NCBI GenBank assembly: GCA_025677815.1
Contig: JAIXMP010000015.1
Location: forward strand, 868,001 to 932,000
Direction of reading: 5' to 3'
From: Phascolomyces articulosus
Lineage: Eukaryota > Mucoromycota > Mucoromycetes > Mucorales > Lichtheimiaceae
Length of the DNA: 64,000 bases
Part shown: piece by piece, positions 37,067 through 47,592 of the stretch
How positions within the stretch are numbered: the first letter of the stretch is position 1
Layout of the letters: each line of letters opens with the position of its first letter
Program-made: the position numbers and the translations under genes
The notes under the pieces: generated by a model
The model's database searches: none
Told to the model about the DNA's origin: nothing
What the model saw: the letters and a program-made list of their open reading frames with translations, nothing else

Positions 37067-38725
37067 TTATTCGTGGATCAATGCTTCCGCTTGGGGTATG
37101 GTCAAACCACAAAAATCAAGAGCCGATTTCCATGCTTTCTTGACATTCTTCTGATTTTGATCATCCTCTTCTTCACATTGAGGAAAAGGCTGAATCACTG
37201 TACTGGACCAATAGTTTCCTATTGTACCTTGTTTTGGTAAATTGGATGCTAGACATAAGTAAAGAGGTGTCATGGCTCCTTCACTTGGTGTCAACATGAT
37301 GAAATCAAATAGATAGGAAAATATCGGTAATGTAAATACGGTCGTATGTGAAAACAATTTGGTTCGTACTGCACCTGGATGATAGCCTAAAATCATCCCC
37401 CCCCAATTTCATTGAAATAAAGTTTAGAAAGAGGATTGGATCTATTGTGTGACCTTTAAAGATAAAAAGAAGAATGTCCAGAAGAAATAGAAAAATATAC
37501 AAATATTTTCTTACAGAAAACTTGTATTTCATTATCGACTTGATCGCGCAACTGATGTCCGAGATATCGAGTCAACATGGAAATAAATAATTTACTATGA
37601 GCATAGTGTGTCAATCCATCCCAACCATAATGCTTTTTTGCCAAGGATACATCTAATTCAGGTGAAGCAGCATATAAAGTAGAACTTGCTGCAAATAGGA
37701 TTCGTCCTTGTTTTTTGTTCAACCATGGTAATAACAATAATGAAAGATAGAATGGTGATATACAATTCTAATACATTCATTTATAATAACCCCCATCCCA
37801 ATGAGTAGTCAGTTCAATTATACTCATATTATATATTGTAAAATTGAATCATCCTTTATTTATGATTTGTACTTACTGTTTGAAATTGGGCTTCAAATCC
37901 ATCTTCTGTGATATGACATGGTGTATTCATGATACCTGCATTATCTTTTCTTGGAATGATGGGTATATATATTTAACATATCATAACAAACTTTCCCCTC
38001 CAACTGTTATTCTCAAAAATATACAACTTATATTAAACTTACTAATCAAGATATCAATACCTCCTTTAGGTATCTTTGTTTTGACTTGTTCAACAAATTG
38101 TTGAATACTCTTGAATGATGTTAAGTCCACAATTAAATATTCTACATTTTTATCGCCCAATTGTGCCTTTGCCTGTTGCATAAACTCAGTGGTACGTGAT
38201 GCTAATATAAATCCAATTCCTTTATTATTTCACTGTTTCTCTCTTTCCCCAGTCGATTGTTTAGTTCTTACCAATAACCACTCTTAGCCCATCTTGAAGT
38301 AATCCTCGTGCAATTTCTAATCCTATTCCAGAATCACCACCTAACAATAAAAAAAAAATGACATTGTTTAAATCTTATTCTTTATTCTACTGCAATCAAA
38401 CGGTGTGAAATTTTATATTACCTGTAATAATACATAATCGATCGGGTTCTTGCTGTTGTTTTCCATACATTTTTAAAAGGTGTCCCATAGTATTCGCTTT
38501 TACTGTACGTCTCCATAAAACAGTTGCGATAGTATCCACAACACCAATTGCATAAACTCGACACCATGTCGGTACAATGGGAGGTAACTTGTAAATCATT
38601 GTATTTATTAATGTCGACCATTGAGATTCTGGTGTTACTTTACCGAATACTGGTGGTTTGGATTGTATCCATCGCCATAATATTAATATTATAATGAGAC
38701 CTACTAGAATGGTCGTTATAATCAT
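37067..38725 (-). CDS. membrane-anchored short-chain dehydrogenase/reductase
   Basis: Six exons: 38725-38422, 38340-38272, 38201-38043, 37944-37877, 37767-37515 and 37386-37067, giving 390 aa. It is an NAD(P)-dependent oxidoreductase with a Rossmann fold. The N-terminal helix MIITTILVGLIIILILWRW anchors it in a membrane, probably the ER. The cofactor motif is TGGDSGIG (about residues 101-108), the structural motif NNAG about 178-181, the catalytic Ser about 228-229 and the catalytic Tyr255/Lys259 in YAHSK. YHPGAVRTKL follows, as in retinol dehydrogenase/WW-oxidoreductase-like SDRs. All catalytic residues are present. The substrate cannot be predicted; a lipid or retinoid-like alcohol is a guess from the subfamily. 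Confidence 0.9.
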
Positions 38726-38975
38726 TTCTTTTAGAGATCGTTTTTTGACAAAAAAAAAAAAAAAACGGGACCGAAATATATGTTTATATATATAAAATCA
38801 CGGACCCTTTTTTTATTTGACACGTGTAAGGTACAGCAAAAGCTGGTGCAACATAAAATTGGATGAATAAAAAACAATCATGCAAAACTATAATAATATG
38901 AATTTGCGTGTTTTTAAATAAGTATTCTTATTTGATATTATGAATGGATTGATAATTATGAAATGAAAGAGATGT

Positions 38976-40560
38976 TTATTTGTTTTCTGCAACAAAATGC
39001 ATATTACGGCTAAGCTGATCCACACTAGTAAAAGTAGAAAAATACCTGTATCAAGTAGCTAATGGTTTTGTTTTACAAATATATCAATATATTCTTACCC
39101 AACAAGCTGGATCCTGTTTCATTAATCTTGTAAAACATGACAGTTCTGCTCCTAATAAATTATTCATATCATGGATGATCTGATGGCACCAGTTTTGAAA
39201 TCCATTGACGTATTTGTTTCCAACCATATCCATTATGGTACATATCTAATCGACACATCAATGGTTCCAAATGAACTTGAATAATGTTAAAATAAAGATA
39301 CTCATATATTTTTTAGGTAGTGGGTACACTCCTATAATAGCTATTATCAAGATTTGTCAATGTATCCAAATCAATCATACTACCCGTACTCTTTTTGAAT
39401 GTCTCATAATGAACATAAACACCACCCATATCACGGATAAGAAAATATTTGAGTTGGCCCGTCATTCGATCAAATAGTCCAATGACATTTTGCATATGTG
39501 ATTCAAAGGCAATATAATTGTCTCGGCAGGGCGGCATAAACGCTTTGAGTAAGAGTTCAATGTGCCTATTCAATTTGTGCTAAATCATAGTTTTGTTTTA
39601 CATATATATATCATAGAGAATATGTTTATGTTTGTTTCTACGTGTCAAGAAATTGTTTTTGTTTTCCATTTGTACCATTTTTTCGTATCTTTCTATCAGA
39701 GCGCCAATAATGATAAACAAGTCGCCATTATCATTCGTGTTCTTTTTAAATTCTATTGATTCACGAACAATACAAACACATTGTTTCGCCACATCTATGT
39801 CTGGATCAGTAGAATAAGCGCTTACTACTTTGGATTGAATAGTAAGTATCGAATGATCATAGGAAATTTTGGAAAGAAACTCTGGATAACTGAATACAGG
39901 ACCAAAAACCACTTCATTCGGTTTGACGGATGATAAATATTTACACCAAGTTTGACTGTGAATCCATCGAGAACACCTGTGATGGCGAGTGTACAGAAAG
40001 ATAACAATAGATATCCTATCACATGATTTTCTTCTAGAAATACCGTTGCATTTTTGAAATATTCTTTTAACACTGGTACTTGTAATCCATGAACAGGATG
40101 AGGAGAAGATTGGCCTATTTGGTATGATGTTGCTGTTGAACAATAGCTTCATTATCATCAGAATTGTCACTGATGAAGTGTTTCTCAAGTATGGTGTCGA
40201 CTAAAGGTACAATGGTATCCTCAAAGTTTTCCCATACTTGCATTTCTTCTCGAGGAATGGCAACAAGGCGTATTTTGCCTTTTTCTAAAAATAGTTCCTG
40301 ATGTGCTTGGTCTGGATCAGTAGGAGCAACGAGTGGTTAACTGATGTAAGTTTGATGTATGTAATAATGTACATATAATACCATGTTATTGTTAGACAAA
40401 AAAAAAGTAAAGAGACTTTATCCATGTTATACAATACCAAAAGATAATCCACTCTTTCGAAACTTAAATTTTCTCATTCCAATGATGATGAATCTTGCAA
40501 TGATACTGGTAACGGTTTTGAATTATTATATACGTAAACTATAAAAACCATAGAGTTTCT
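38976..40560 (-). pseudogene. decayed NIS siderophore synthetase (IucA/IucC family, rhizoferrin-synthetase-like)
   Basis: Scattered minus-strand segments match an IucA/IucC enzyme, the family that makes rhizoferrin in Mucorales. In order they are: a piece near 40540-40440 (KPLPVSLQDSSSLE, then TGA at 40476-40474, then ENLSFERVDY); 40336-40175 (IRLVAIPREEMQVWENFEDT); 40124-39935 (SSPHPVHGLQVPVLKEYFKN to VLDGFTVKLGVNI); 39940-39660 (LSSVKPNEVVFGPVFSYPEF); 39588-39330 (FESHMQNVIGLFDR and YFLIRDMGGVYVHYETF); 39280-39180 (HLEPLMCRLDMYHNGYGWKQ); and 39160-39100 (AELSCFTRLMKQDPACW). Several joins can be explained by 54-96 nt introns, but the step at about 39930 is a frameshift inside a conserved block, and the TGA at 40474 has no splice escape that I can see. 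I could not find the N-terminal part. It is probably a pseudogene; the exact exon borders are uncertain. Confidence 0.65.
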
Positions 40561-42378
40561 TCTAATGTTAATAAATCATCTTTCAAGAAAAAAAGTAAAC
40601 AACAAAAAGTTCAAACGGATCGCATTATATTTTTATGCATGTAATAGTTCTTACTTTGATGCCCGATGGAACTAATGATCATGGTTTTGATTTTTTTATA
40701 GGTTGTTTTCATAATCACCCGTCTAGCACGCATAAATCAATCCCATAGCTGAATCTTATCATACCCGTCTTGCAAAATAAATATATTAGTAGTATTACAA
40801 CGACTAGGTAGCGGTGGTATTCTCTTGATCTTGATTAGAAACCCCCATTTTGAAAAGCGCTTTGGAAACTTGGGATCGAATGTTCATCGAACGTTTGTCC
40901 TTAAAATACTAGTATTTGTTGTAGTGGTAAACATAACCAGCATATATCTCTTGATCATTACCATTGCTTCTCATAGTTTTCTTGAGTGTATAGATATAGG
41001 GCAATGTACCCCAATGATTTAAATTTCAATTTTGGAACGCATCATCCCATTGAAATGGATAGTGAGAGTTGTTTCCTTTTCCTGGTGATGGTGGCGGTAA
41101 GAAACAGAAATTTGGAGGTCTTTGCAGAGGCATAATTGCATAAATATGGTGATGTATAATCGATATACTAGTAGTAGTAGTAGTAGAATGGTCACCTAAT
41201 GATGGCTTCTCTTTATCATTCATGGTCATTCGTTTTTCTTCTTTGTCATGTCTTGATGGGAAAGCAAAAGACATAATCCAATTATGGAAGTGTCACTGTT
41301 GCTACCCATAGGAAGGTAATATGGAGGTATGAATCCTTCAAAATAGAAGAGAGTATCAATGTAGATGTGGTGACCAATGATCCATAATAAGCATTTTTAT
41401 CAAAAAGGATATACTGGGGATTCTTCAGTCGTGTCCTTGTTATCAGTCAGCATAATATTTAAGTAAAGAAGAAAAAAAAAAGAAAAAAAAAAGTTCTCGC
41501 AGAATGGATGGTTTATATAGGATCATGTTCTTATGTAGAGGAAAAAAAAAGATTCAAAACTTAAAAATGCAATGGCTGTACCATAAATCTACATAAATAG
41601 TATTTTTTTTACGTACGCTCAACATTGTAAATTCTCTGCAGAAAGCAAACAATTTATTATTTATCATGTTCATGATAAAGGATGAGGTAGTAGTCTATAA
41701 TACACAAAAATACAATTTATTTGTTACTACTCATAATAATCGTTATATAAATACCAATGATTGTATTTTTAAATGTCACTGTTCACAATAATATATGAAT
41801 CCGTATAAAAAGCTGAGATATATATTAAACACTATCCAATATTATTATATTTGATACTTTACACAGCAGAAATCACCATTAAAATATAAGTATTAATATA
41901 TGCGAATAACTCACATTGATCTAGTAATACTGAAGAGTATATAGCAAGTAATAACAATCATGTAAATACTTGGAATATTTTTCCCATACTGTAGTTAAAT
42001 GAATTGCTACGTTTCTACTTCTTGGGCACAGTATATATATATAGACTCAATGCTTAGCATGTTAAATATTTTATTATTATATAAAATTTACAAAGACAAT
42101 TCATAGGTTATTGATAGAATCTAATGAATTACTTGATGTGATCTATTGCATTGACAATGAGAAAAGTTGGTTAGTGATAGAGCAATTATCTTTCATGCTT
42201 ACACTATTGTGATCCACTCATAGAATTAAATTAAAACTCAATTTGGAAACTCCCTTGTTCTTTGCTACTGGTGTTGTGTGATGCTATCATCCCTCTATAT
42301 TTTTTTTCCGTTCCTCTCCCATATCTCTTTTTCTCTCTCTTCTCTTTATATTTTACTCACTCTTCTTTTTTTTCCAAT
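40561..42378. other. intergenic, possibly with remnants
   Basis: About 1.8 kb upstream of the NIS relic and of the Rsc58-like gene. It may hold the missing NIS N-terminus in degraded form, but I could not recognise it. A minus frame at 41274-41026 (82 codons, ATG start, Pro-rich) has somewhat protein-like composition but no family. A (GTA)n-like run lies at 41169-41186. The remainder is AT-rich and featureless. Confidence 0.45.
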
Positions 42379-44635
42379 ATGATGCCAAATACACCAATAG
42401 AAACTGGGAATAATAATACTGAGAATATACATAGTCAACATTCCATCAATGCAGTCAAAAAACAAGAAGAAGCACTTAAATTCAATGGTCATACATCCCA
42501 TAGGAATAACGATCGACTAAGACGCGAATTACCCATCTTAAAACAATTCCTTGACGTTTTATTAAAGTACAGCCTTTTCTTTTATTTTTTGGTGACCAGC
42601 TTTTTTTTTTTATTTTTACTATTTGGAAATAGTGTCGCGTGCGTTTCCTCCCCCTGATAAAGATGACCATTTTATTAATTATCAATCTATTTCTATCTAA
42701 TCGTTCTATAGCGCGGATACTTATGGCATTTTGGATTTATTGGATAACAATGATCCGATTACCATGGAAGCGATCGAAATGAAACTTGATGATTACACAA
42801 GCATTACTGAATTCAAGGTATGGAAAACACACACACACACACACATGTTTATATGTTCCTCTTTCTATAGTCTATATATCACTTGGTTATGAATAAAAAA
42901 AATATATGTATCAACACACAACGGTTTTTTTTTTTTTGGCATGATACAATAGCATGATATACAGCTGGCTTTTCGTACCGTGCTACCCAAATTGGCAATG
43001 GAGGATCGGAAGGCGTTTGACACATTGCATGAATTTGCTATGGCGACTTTACAGTTCGAAAGTCAACGATTGAAACGAAAACACCCTTCAGGGGATTTAA
43101 TGGAAATGGATCAACCTGTAGAGAATGTAGAAGAGGATGTGAAAGAGGATCCACAAGTAGCTCTTTTTCGTCCAACAATGGATGGATTTATATTTACAAA
43201 TGCAGTGCCAAGTTCTTTAGTGGATAAACATGAAAAACTTCGTATGTCATTATTTTTTTTTGTTATTGTGGGAAAAGAGGGGGAATGATACAGAAAAAAA
43301 GAAAAAGAAATAGAGTGATAGAAATACTAAATATCCATGTATATAAATCTATCTATCTATAGCTGCCGGTGTTCAAGAATTAGTTATATACCCTACACCT
43401 TCAGCATCAGAAGTACCAACATTAAAAAACACAATTCCACCACCACCTAGATTTCCATCAAGGATACATCGACATGAAGATAAGCAAACAGTACCTAGTA
43501 AGTTAATTTCGTGTTTCCCTATGATTTTTCCTTTTTTTTTTTTTCTTTGGCTAAAACGAGATAAAAAAAATATTGTTGGATTTAGTTCAATGGTTAGATT
43601 ATGGTGTATTCTCAAGTTTTGCACCAACACGCGATTCCAATCAAGCCAATGTATCTTATGAACATACTTATATGGGACGAGTAGCGAAACGGTTTCGAAG
43701 ATGGGAAAAGAAACAACGAAGTTTACAGACTTTGGGCAAACCTTTGAATCCACCTAAATCAGCTTTACATAACAACAAGAATAATGATAATAATACTACT
43801 ACTATTACTAAAAATAATCATCACCCCAGCAAAGACGATTCAGCTAATAATAATAATACAACCACGACAACAGATACCACTACGAAATCGGATGATATTG
43901 ATACACAATGGCTCAAGGAACAAGGATTGGATGTAGAAACCATTATGGAAGCAGCACAAAATGGATCCGTCAATGTAGATGATGTTATTGGCAATGATGA
44001 ACAAGATATTGAAGGCATTTTGGAACGAAATAGTGAACTTTTAAGCTATTTAGCACAGTATCAAGAATATCGATTTGGTCTTGGCGATGCTCGATGGGGA
44101 AATATTGATGAAACAGAACAAAATATTGGTAAAATTGATGGGGGGGATGGGAAGATCTAGTATTTTTTTTTTAATTGAGTAAAAGAAAAGAGTCATAGAA
44201 TTTGGATATTAATATATATTTATAGCAAAAGCATTAGAGAAACGAATGCATAAATTAGCATCCAAGGTTCCACCTAAAGATTTAACCGATTCATCCGCAG
44301 TAGAAGCTGCTATGGATCGATTACCATTACGTGAACCTGCTTATCGAGGATCCTTACCACCCAACAAATTCTTTGCTTATCCTACTCAAGAAAAAATTGA
44401 ACCCATTCCACCATTGGCTAATATGTTGCCTGGTTACCAAAAAGAGCATTGGCGATTAGTAGATGTAGCACCTGTTCCCAGTAAATCGTCAAACCACTCT
44501 TCTCAGTATCGTCCAGGACCACCTCAACAACAACAACAACAACAACAACAACAGCAACGCCCACCTCATTATCCACAAAGTTCTACTTCTTCCTCTTCTT
44601 CACCTGCAAATTATCGTCCATCCCCATCTAAATAA
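42379..44635 (+). CDS. Rsc58-like subunit of an RSC/SWI-SNF chromatin-remodelling complex
   Basis: Six exons: 42379-42566, 42712-42817, 42953-43241, 43363-43497, 43586-44128 and 44226-44635, giving 458 aa. The N-terminal part (LPILKQFLDVLLN then ADTYGILDLLDNNDPITMEA and IEMKLDDYTSITEFKHDIQL) resembles a degenerate bromodomain. The middle WLDYGVFSSFAPTRDSNQAN aligns with the LKYGNYNSWAPSFNENG region of yeast Rsc58, and LEKRMHKLASKVPPKD follows. A low-complexity Asn/Thr/Asp insert (about residues 260-300) and a C-terminal poly-Gln/Pro/Ser tail flank the conserved parts. Rsc58 is an essential RSC subunit in yeast. The assignment rests on remembered similarity over short blocks, so another bromodomain-like remodeller subunit is possible. 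The start could be the ATG at 42379 or 42382. Confidence 0.6.
44523..44556 (+). repeat. CAA/CAG run encoding poly-glutamine
   Basis: A run of CAA codons ending with a CAG encodes about eleven consecutive Gln in the C-terminal tail of the Rsc58-like protein. It is likely length-variable. Confidence 0.8.
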
Positions 44636-44915
44636 TATTGCTTTATTCTCTTTTTTTTTTTCTTAATATAAAGTAGATTTTCTTTCTCTCCTACATAAAA
44701 AAACTAAAGGGAATTATTTGTTCAGGCACCAAAATTTTGGGAATCTTTGAGAGGCTTAGCGAACGTTTTTGGGTTTCTTTTAAATGTAAAAAAAAAAAAT
44801 TTTTAAGTGAAAAAAAAAATTGCGTAGCGGAGGAAAAAAAAATAATAATAAAATAAGTTAAAAAACGAGGAAAAAAAGGGTTTGTTTTCCTTCTCTTTTG
44901 CTTCATTAAAAAACC

Positions 44916-45568
44916 ATGACGGGTGCTTACAGAACTTACAGCAAGACTTACAAGGTACCCAAGCGTCCTTACGAATCCGCTCGTCTTGACCAAGAATTAA
45001 AGTTGGTTGGTGAATACGGTTTAAAGAACAAAAAGGAAGTCTGGCGTGTCGGATTGACTCTTTCCAAGATTCGTCGTGCTGCTCGTGAATTGCTTACTTT
45101 GGACGAAAAGGATCCTCGTCGTCTCTTTGAAGGTAATGCCTTGATTCGTCGTTTGGTCCGTATTGGTGTCTTGGACGAATCCCGTATGAAGCTCGATTTC
45201 GTCTTGAGTTTAAAGATTGAAGATTTCTTGGAACGTCGTCTTCAAACTCAAGTATTCAAGTCTGGTTTGGCCAAGTCTATTCATCACGCTCGTGTCTTGA
45301 TTCGTCAACGTCACATTCGTGTTGGTAAGCAAATTGTGAACGTTCCTTCGTTCATTGTTCGCTTGGTAAGTTTTAATTTTTAATTTTTAATTTTTTTCTA
45401 AAAAAAAGATAGAAAAGCTAATTCATGATGATTGTTTTTTTATAGGACTCGCAAAAGCACATTGATTTTGCTTTGACCTCTCCCTATGGTGGTGGCCGTG
45501 CTGGTCGTGTCAAGAGAAAGAGAGCTGCTGCCGCTGGTGGTGGTGATGATGAAGAAGATGATGAATAA
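44916..45568 (+). CDS. RPS9: 40S ribosomal protein uS4 (RPS9)
   Basis: Two exons, 44916-45365 and 45446-45568, giving 190 aa. It is a small-subunit assembly and decoding-site protein. The start [20 protein letters not shown], the core [20 protein letters not shown] and the S4 RNA-binding domain with [20 protein letters not shown] and [20 protein letters not shown] are unmistakable. The C-terminal exon carries [20 protein letters not shown] and an acidic end. Codon use is strongly biased (CGT, AAG), as expected for ribosomal proteins. Length matches eukaryotic RPS9 (about 190-197). A pyrimidine-rich stretch (44881-44906) lies directly upstream of the ATG. Confidence 0.97.
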
Positions 45569-46559
45569 ATCATTTCCATCATTCATCACTTTTTTGTGTG
45601 TGTGTGTTTACTTTTTATCTCTACTCTCATTTCCCGCATCATGAAACTACTAGTTTTGCCTGTGCTGTTGTATGAACCTTTGCATGCCGTCAAAAAATAA
45701 AAAAAGATGTCCATCTATTACATTTAAAAAAAATCAAATATGTTGGTTTCCTTTTTGGATGCAAAGCACCTGTTTTTTTAGACAGTATCATCACAACAAG
45801 CAATTGAATATCTTCCTAGGTAAGTATATATAGTATATCTTCTTTCCCTACCCAATGGAAATGAGACATGAAAAAAAAGAGGGATGAAAAAAAAAGTGTC
45901 AAGAAGAATAAGAAAAAAAAATCCAATTTGTGCTTTGCTCATTATTTTTTTTTAATCACATACTTGATTTATGATGCGCTAGTATGTTTTCATATTTCAC
46001 CAGATCAGAAAAAAAATTATGGATTCTTATTCTCTTTTTTTTGATTCCCTCTCTCATGACTCTTTCTCTTGATTTTATGATATTCAATTGCTTTTTGTGG
46101 TAATGTTGATCTCTTACAGGATTGCTTTTTCCCTTTCTTTTTTCTTGTTTATGTTATTTATATATATAAAAGTGATGCATGTGTTTGTGTGTGTGTGTGT
46201 GCTCTAAATTTTAAATGGGGGAAAAGGTAGAAAAAAGACTTTGATAAGATAAATAATGCCAAAAAGATGTTATATAATAATAATAGTAAATAATAAAATA
46301 ATATAATAATAAATAAAATAAAAATATAGAAAGAAGAATAAAACTTAAATACAGTCTGACTCCATTTCAGAGGGAATGTGTTGTAAAAAAAATGTTGATT
46401 TTTGTTAATAAGTAGAGTTTTTTTTGCTAAGGTTGTTGTGTATGTTGGGATGAAAGTTTAAGAGAGGGAGAGAGTGATAAGAAAGTAATAATAATAATAA
46501 TAATAATAATAAATGCAAAAAAAAAATAAAAAATAAATGAACTACATTTTGGATCATTT
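45569..46559. other. intergenic between convergent genes
   Basis: About 1 kb of AT-rich 3'-flanking DNA between RPS9 and the Frizzled-like gene, with a (GT)n run at 46188-46201 and an (AAT)n run at 46486-46512. No gene was seen. Confidence 0.6.
46486..46512 (+). repeat. (AAT)n microsatellite
   Basis: About nine uninterrupted AAT units lie some 50 bp beyond the Frizzled-like stop codon, probably in its 3' UTR. Confidence 0.85.
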
Positions 46560-47554
46560 TTACAGAGCAAAAAATTGTTCACCATGCTTTTCATGACGAC
46601 CTCTTGCGCCAATAGATAAACGAATATCATAAATCAAATCATTCCATTCTCTCCAAATGGATCGTTTAAAGAAGATCAAAAAGATCCAAATACCAATTAA
46701 GCTCACCAAAGCTTCAGCTGTAATCATTAATCCAAAAGGTGGCATATGACCTCCTACCACATGAGTACAATTATCTTGGGTATTATCAGGATTCATCATA
46801 CAAGCAAGCCAATCAAGGACTGTATCTTCATCTTCAGTAAGACTAGCCATACGATGGATTTGAGTAAAGTAAAAGATCTATTATATCATTATTTAACATG
46901 GGGGGGGTTATTGTTAGTTTCCTGGGTTTTTTTTAATCAAAGAATAAGTATGCAAATGGAAAGAAAGAGGATGATATTTACCCAATAAAATAAAACTGTA
47001 ATAATGGCAACAATAGCTAATAATAAAGCACGCCATTGAATTTTGACAGCCGTCAATACATGTTTATGTTTACGAACAGCCATTTGGTTACGATTCATAG
47101 AGTTTGCAGACATGGATTGAGATAATTCTGATTCTTGACTTTCTCTCATGGCAACCTATTGATAATAAGAATAAGTCATTGCATATTCACACAGACTACC
47201 ACTTGATGATGATTGATAATAAACTTACTCTGGCAATATAAAGAAAAGTGAAAATATGCAACAAGAATGCTGGACACACAATGGCAGCCATAGGATAAAA
47301 GAATAAATCAAAAATACTATCGACTGAAACAAGACATAAATTGGCAAATTCAAATTTGACTTTATGCATGCCTAAACAAACAGCCATAAAAGCTGTAGGA
47401 AGACCCCAACAAAAGATATTTAAATAAATATATTTGTTGGTGAAAAAGTTGGAATTCCAAACTGTATGAACATGTAAATTGACAATCAAGGCAGCACACC
47501 ATGATACAGTGGCCAAAGAGGCAAAAATTAAGATGGCACCTAAAAAAAATAGGA

Positions 47555-47592
<38 letters not shown>

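Noticed and set aside
40112..40336. Frame change near 40125 in the NIS relic taken as a frameshift
   Set aside because: A phase-compatible 56-nt GT-AG intron explains it, so it is not counted as a lesion.
41026..41274. 82-codon minus frame with Pro-rich composition
   Set aside because: It has an ATG and somewhat protein-like composition but no splice continuation, motif or homologue that I recognise; kept only as a remark in the intergenic entry.
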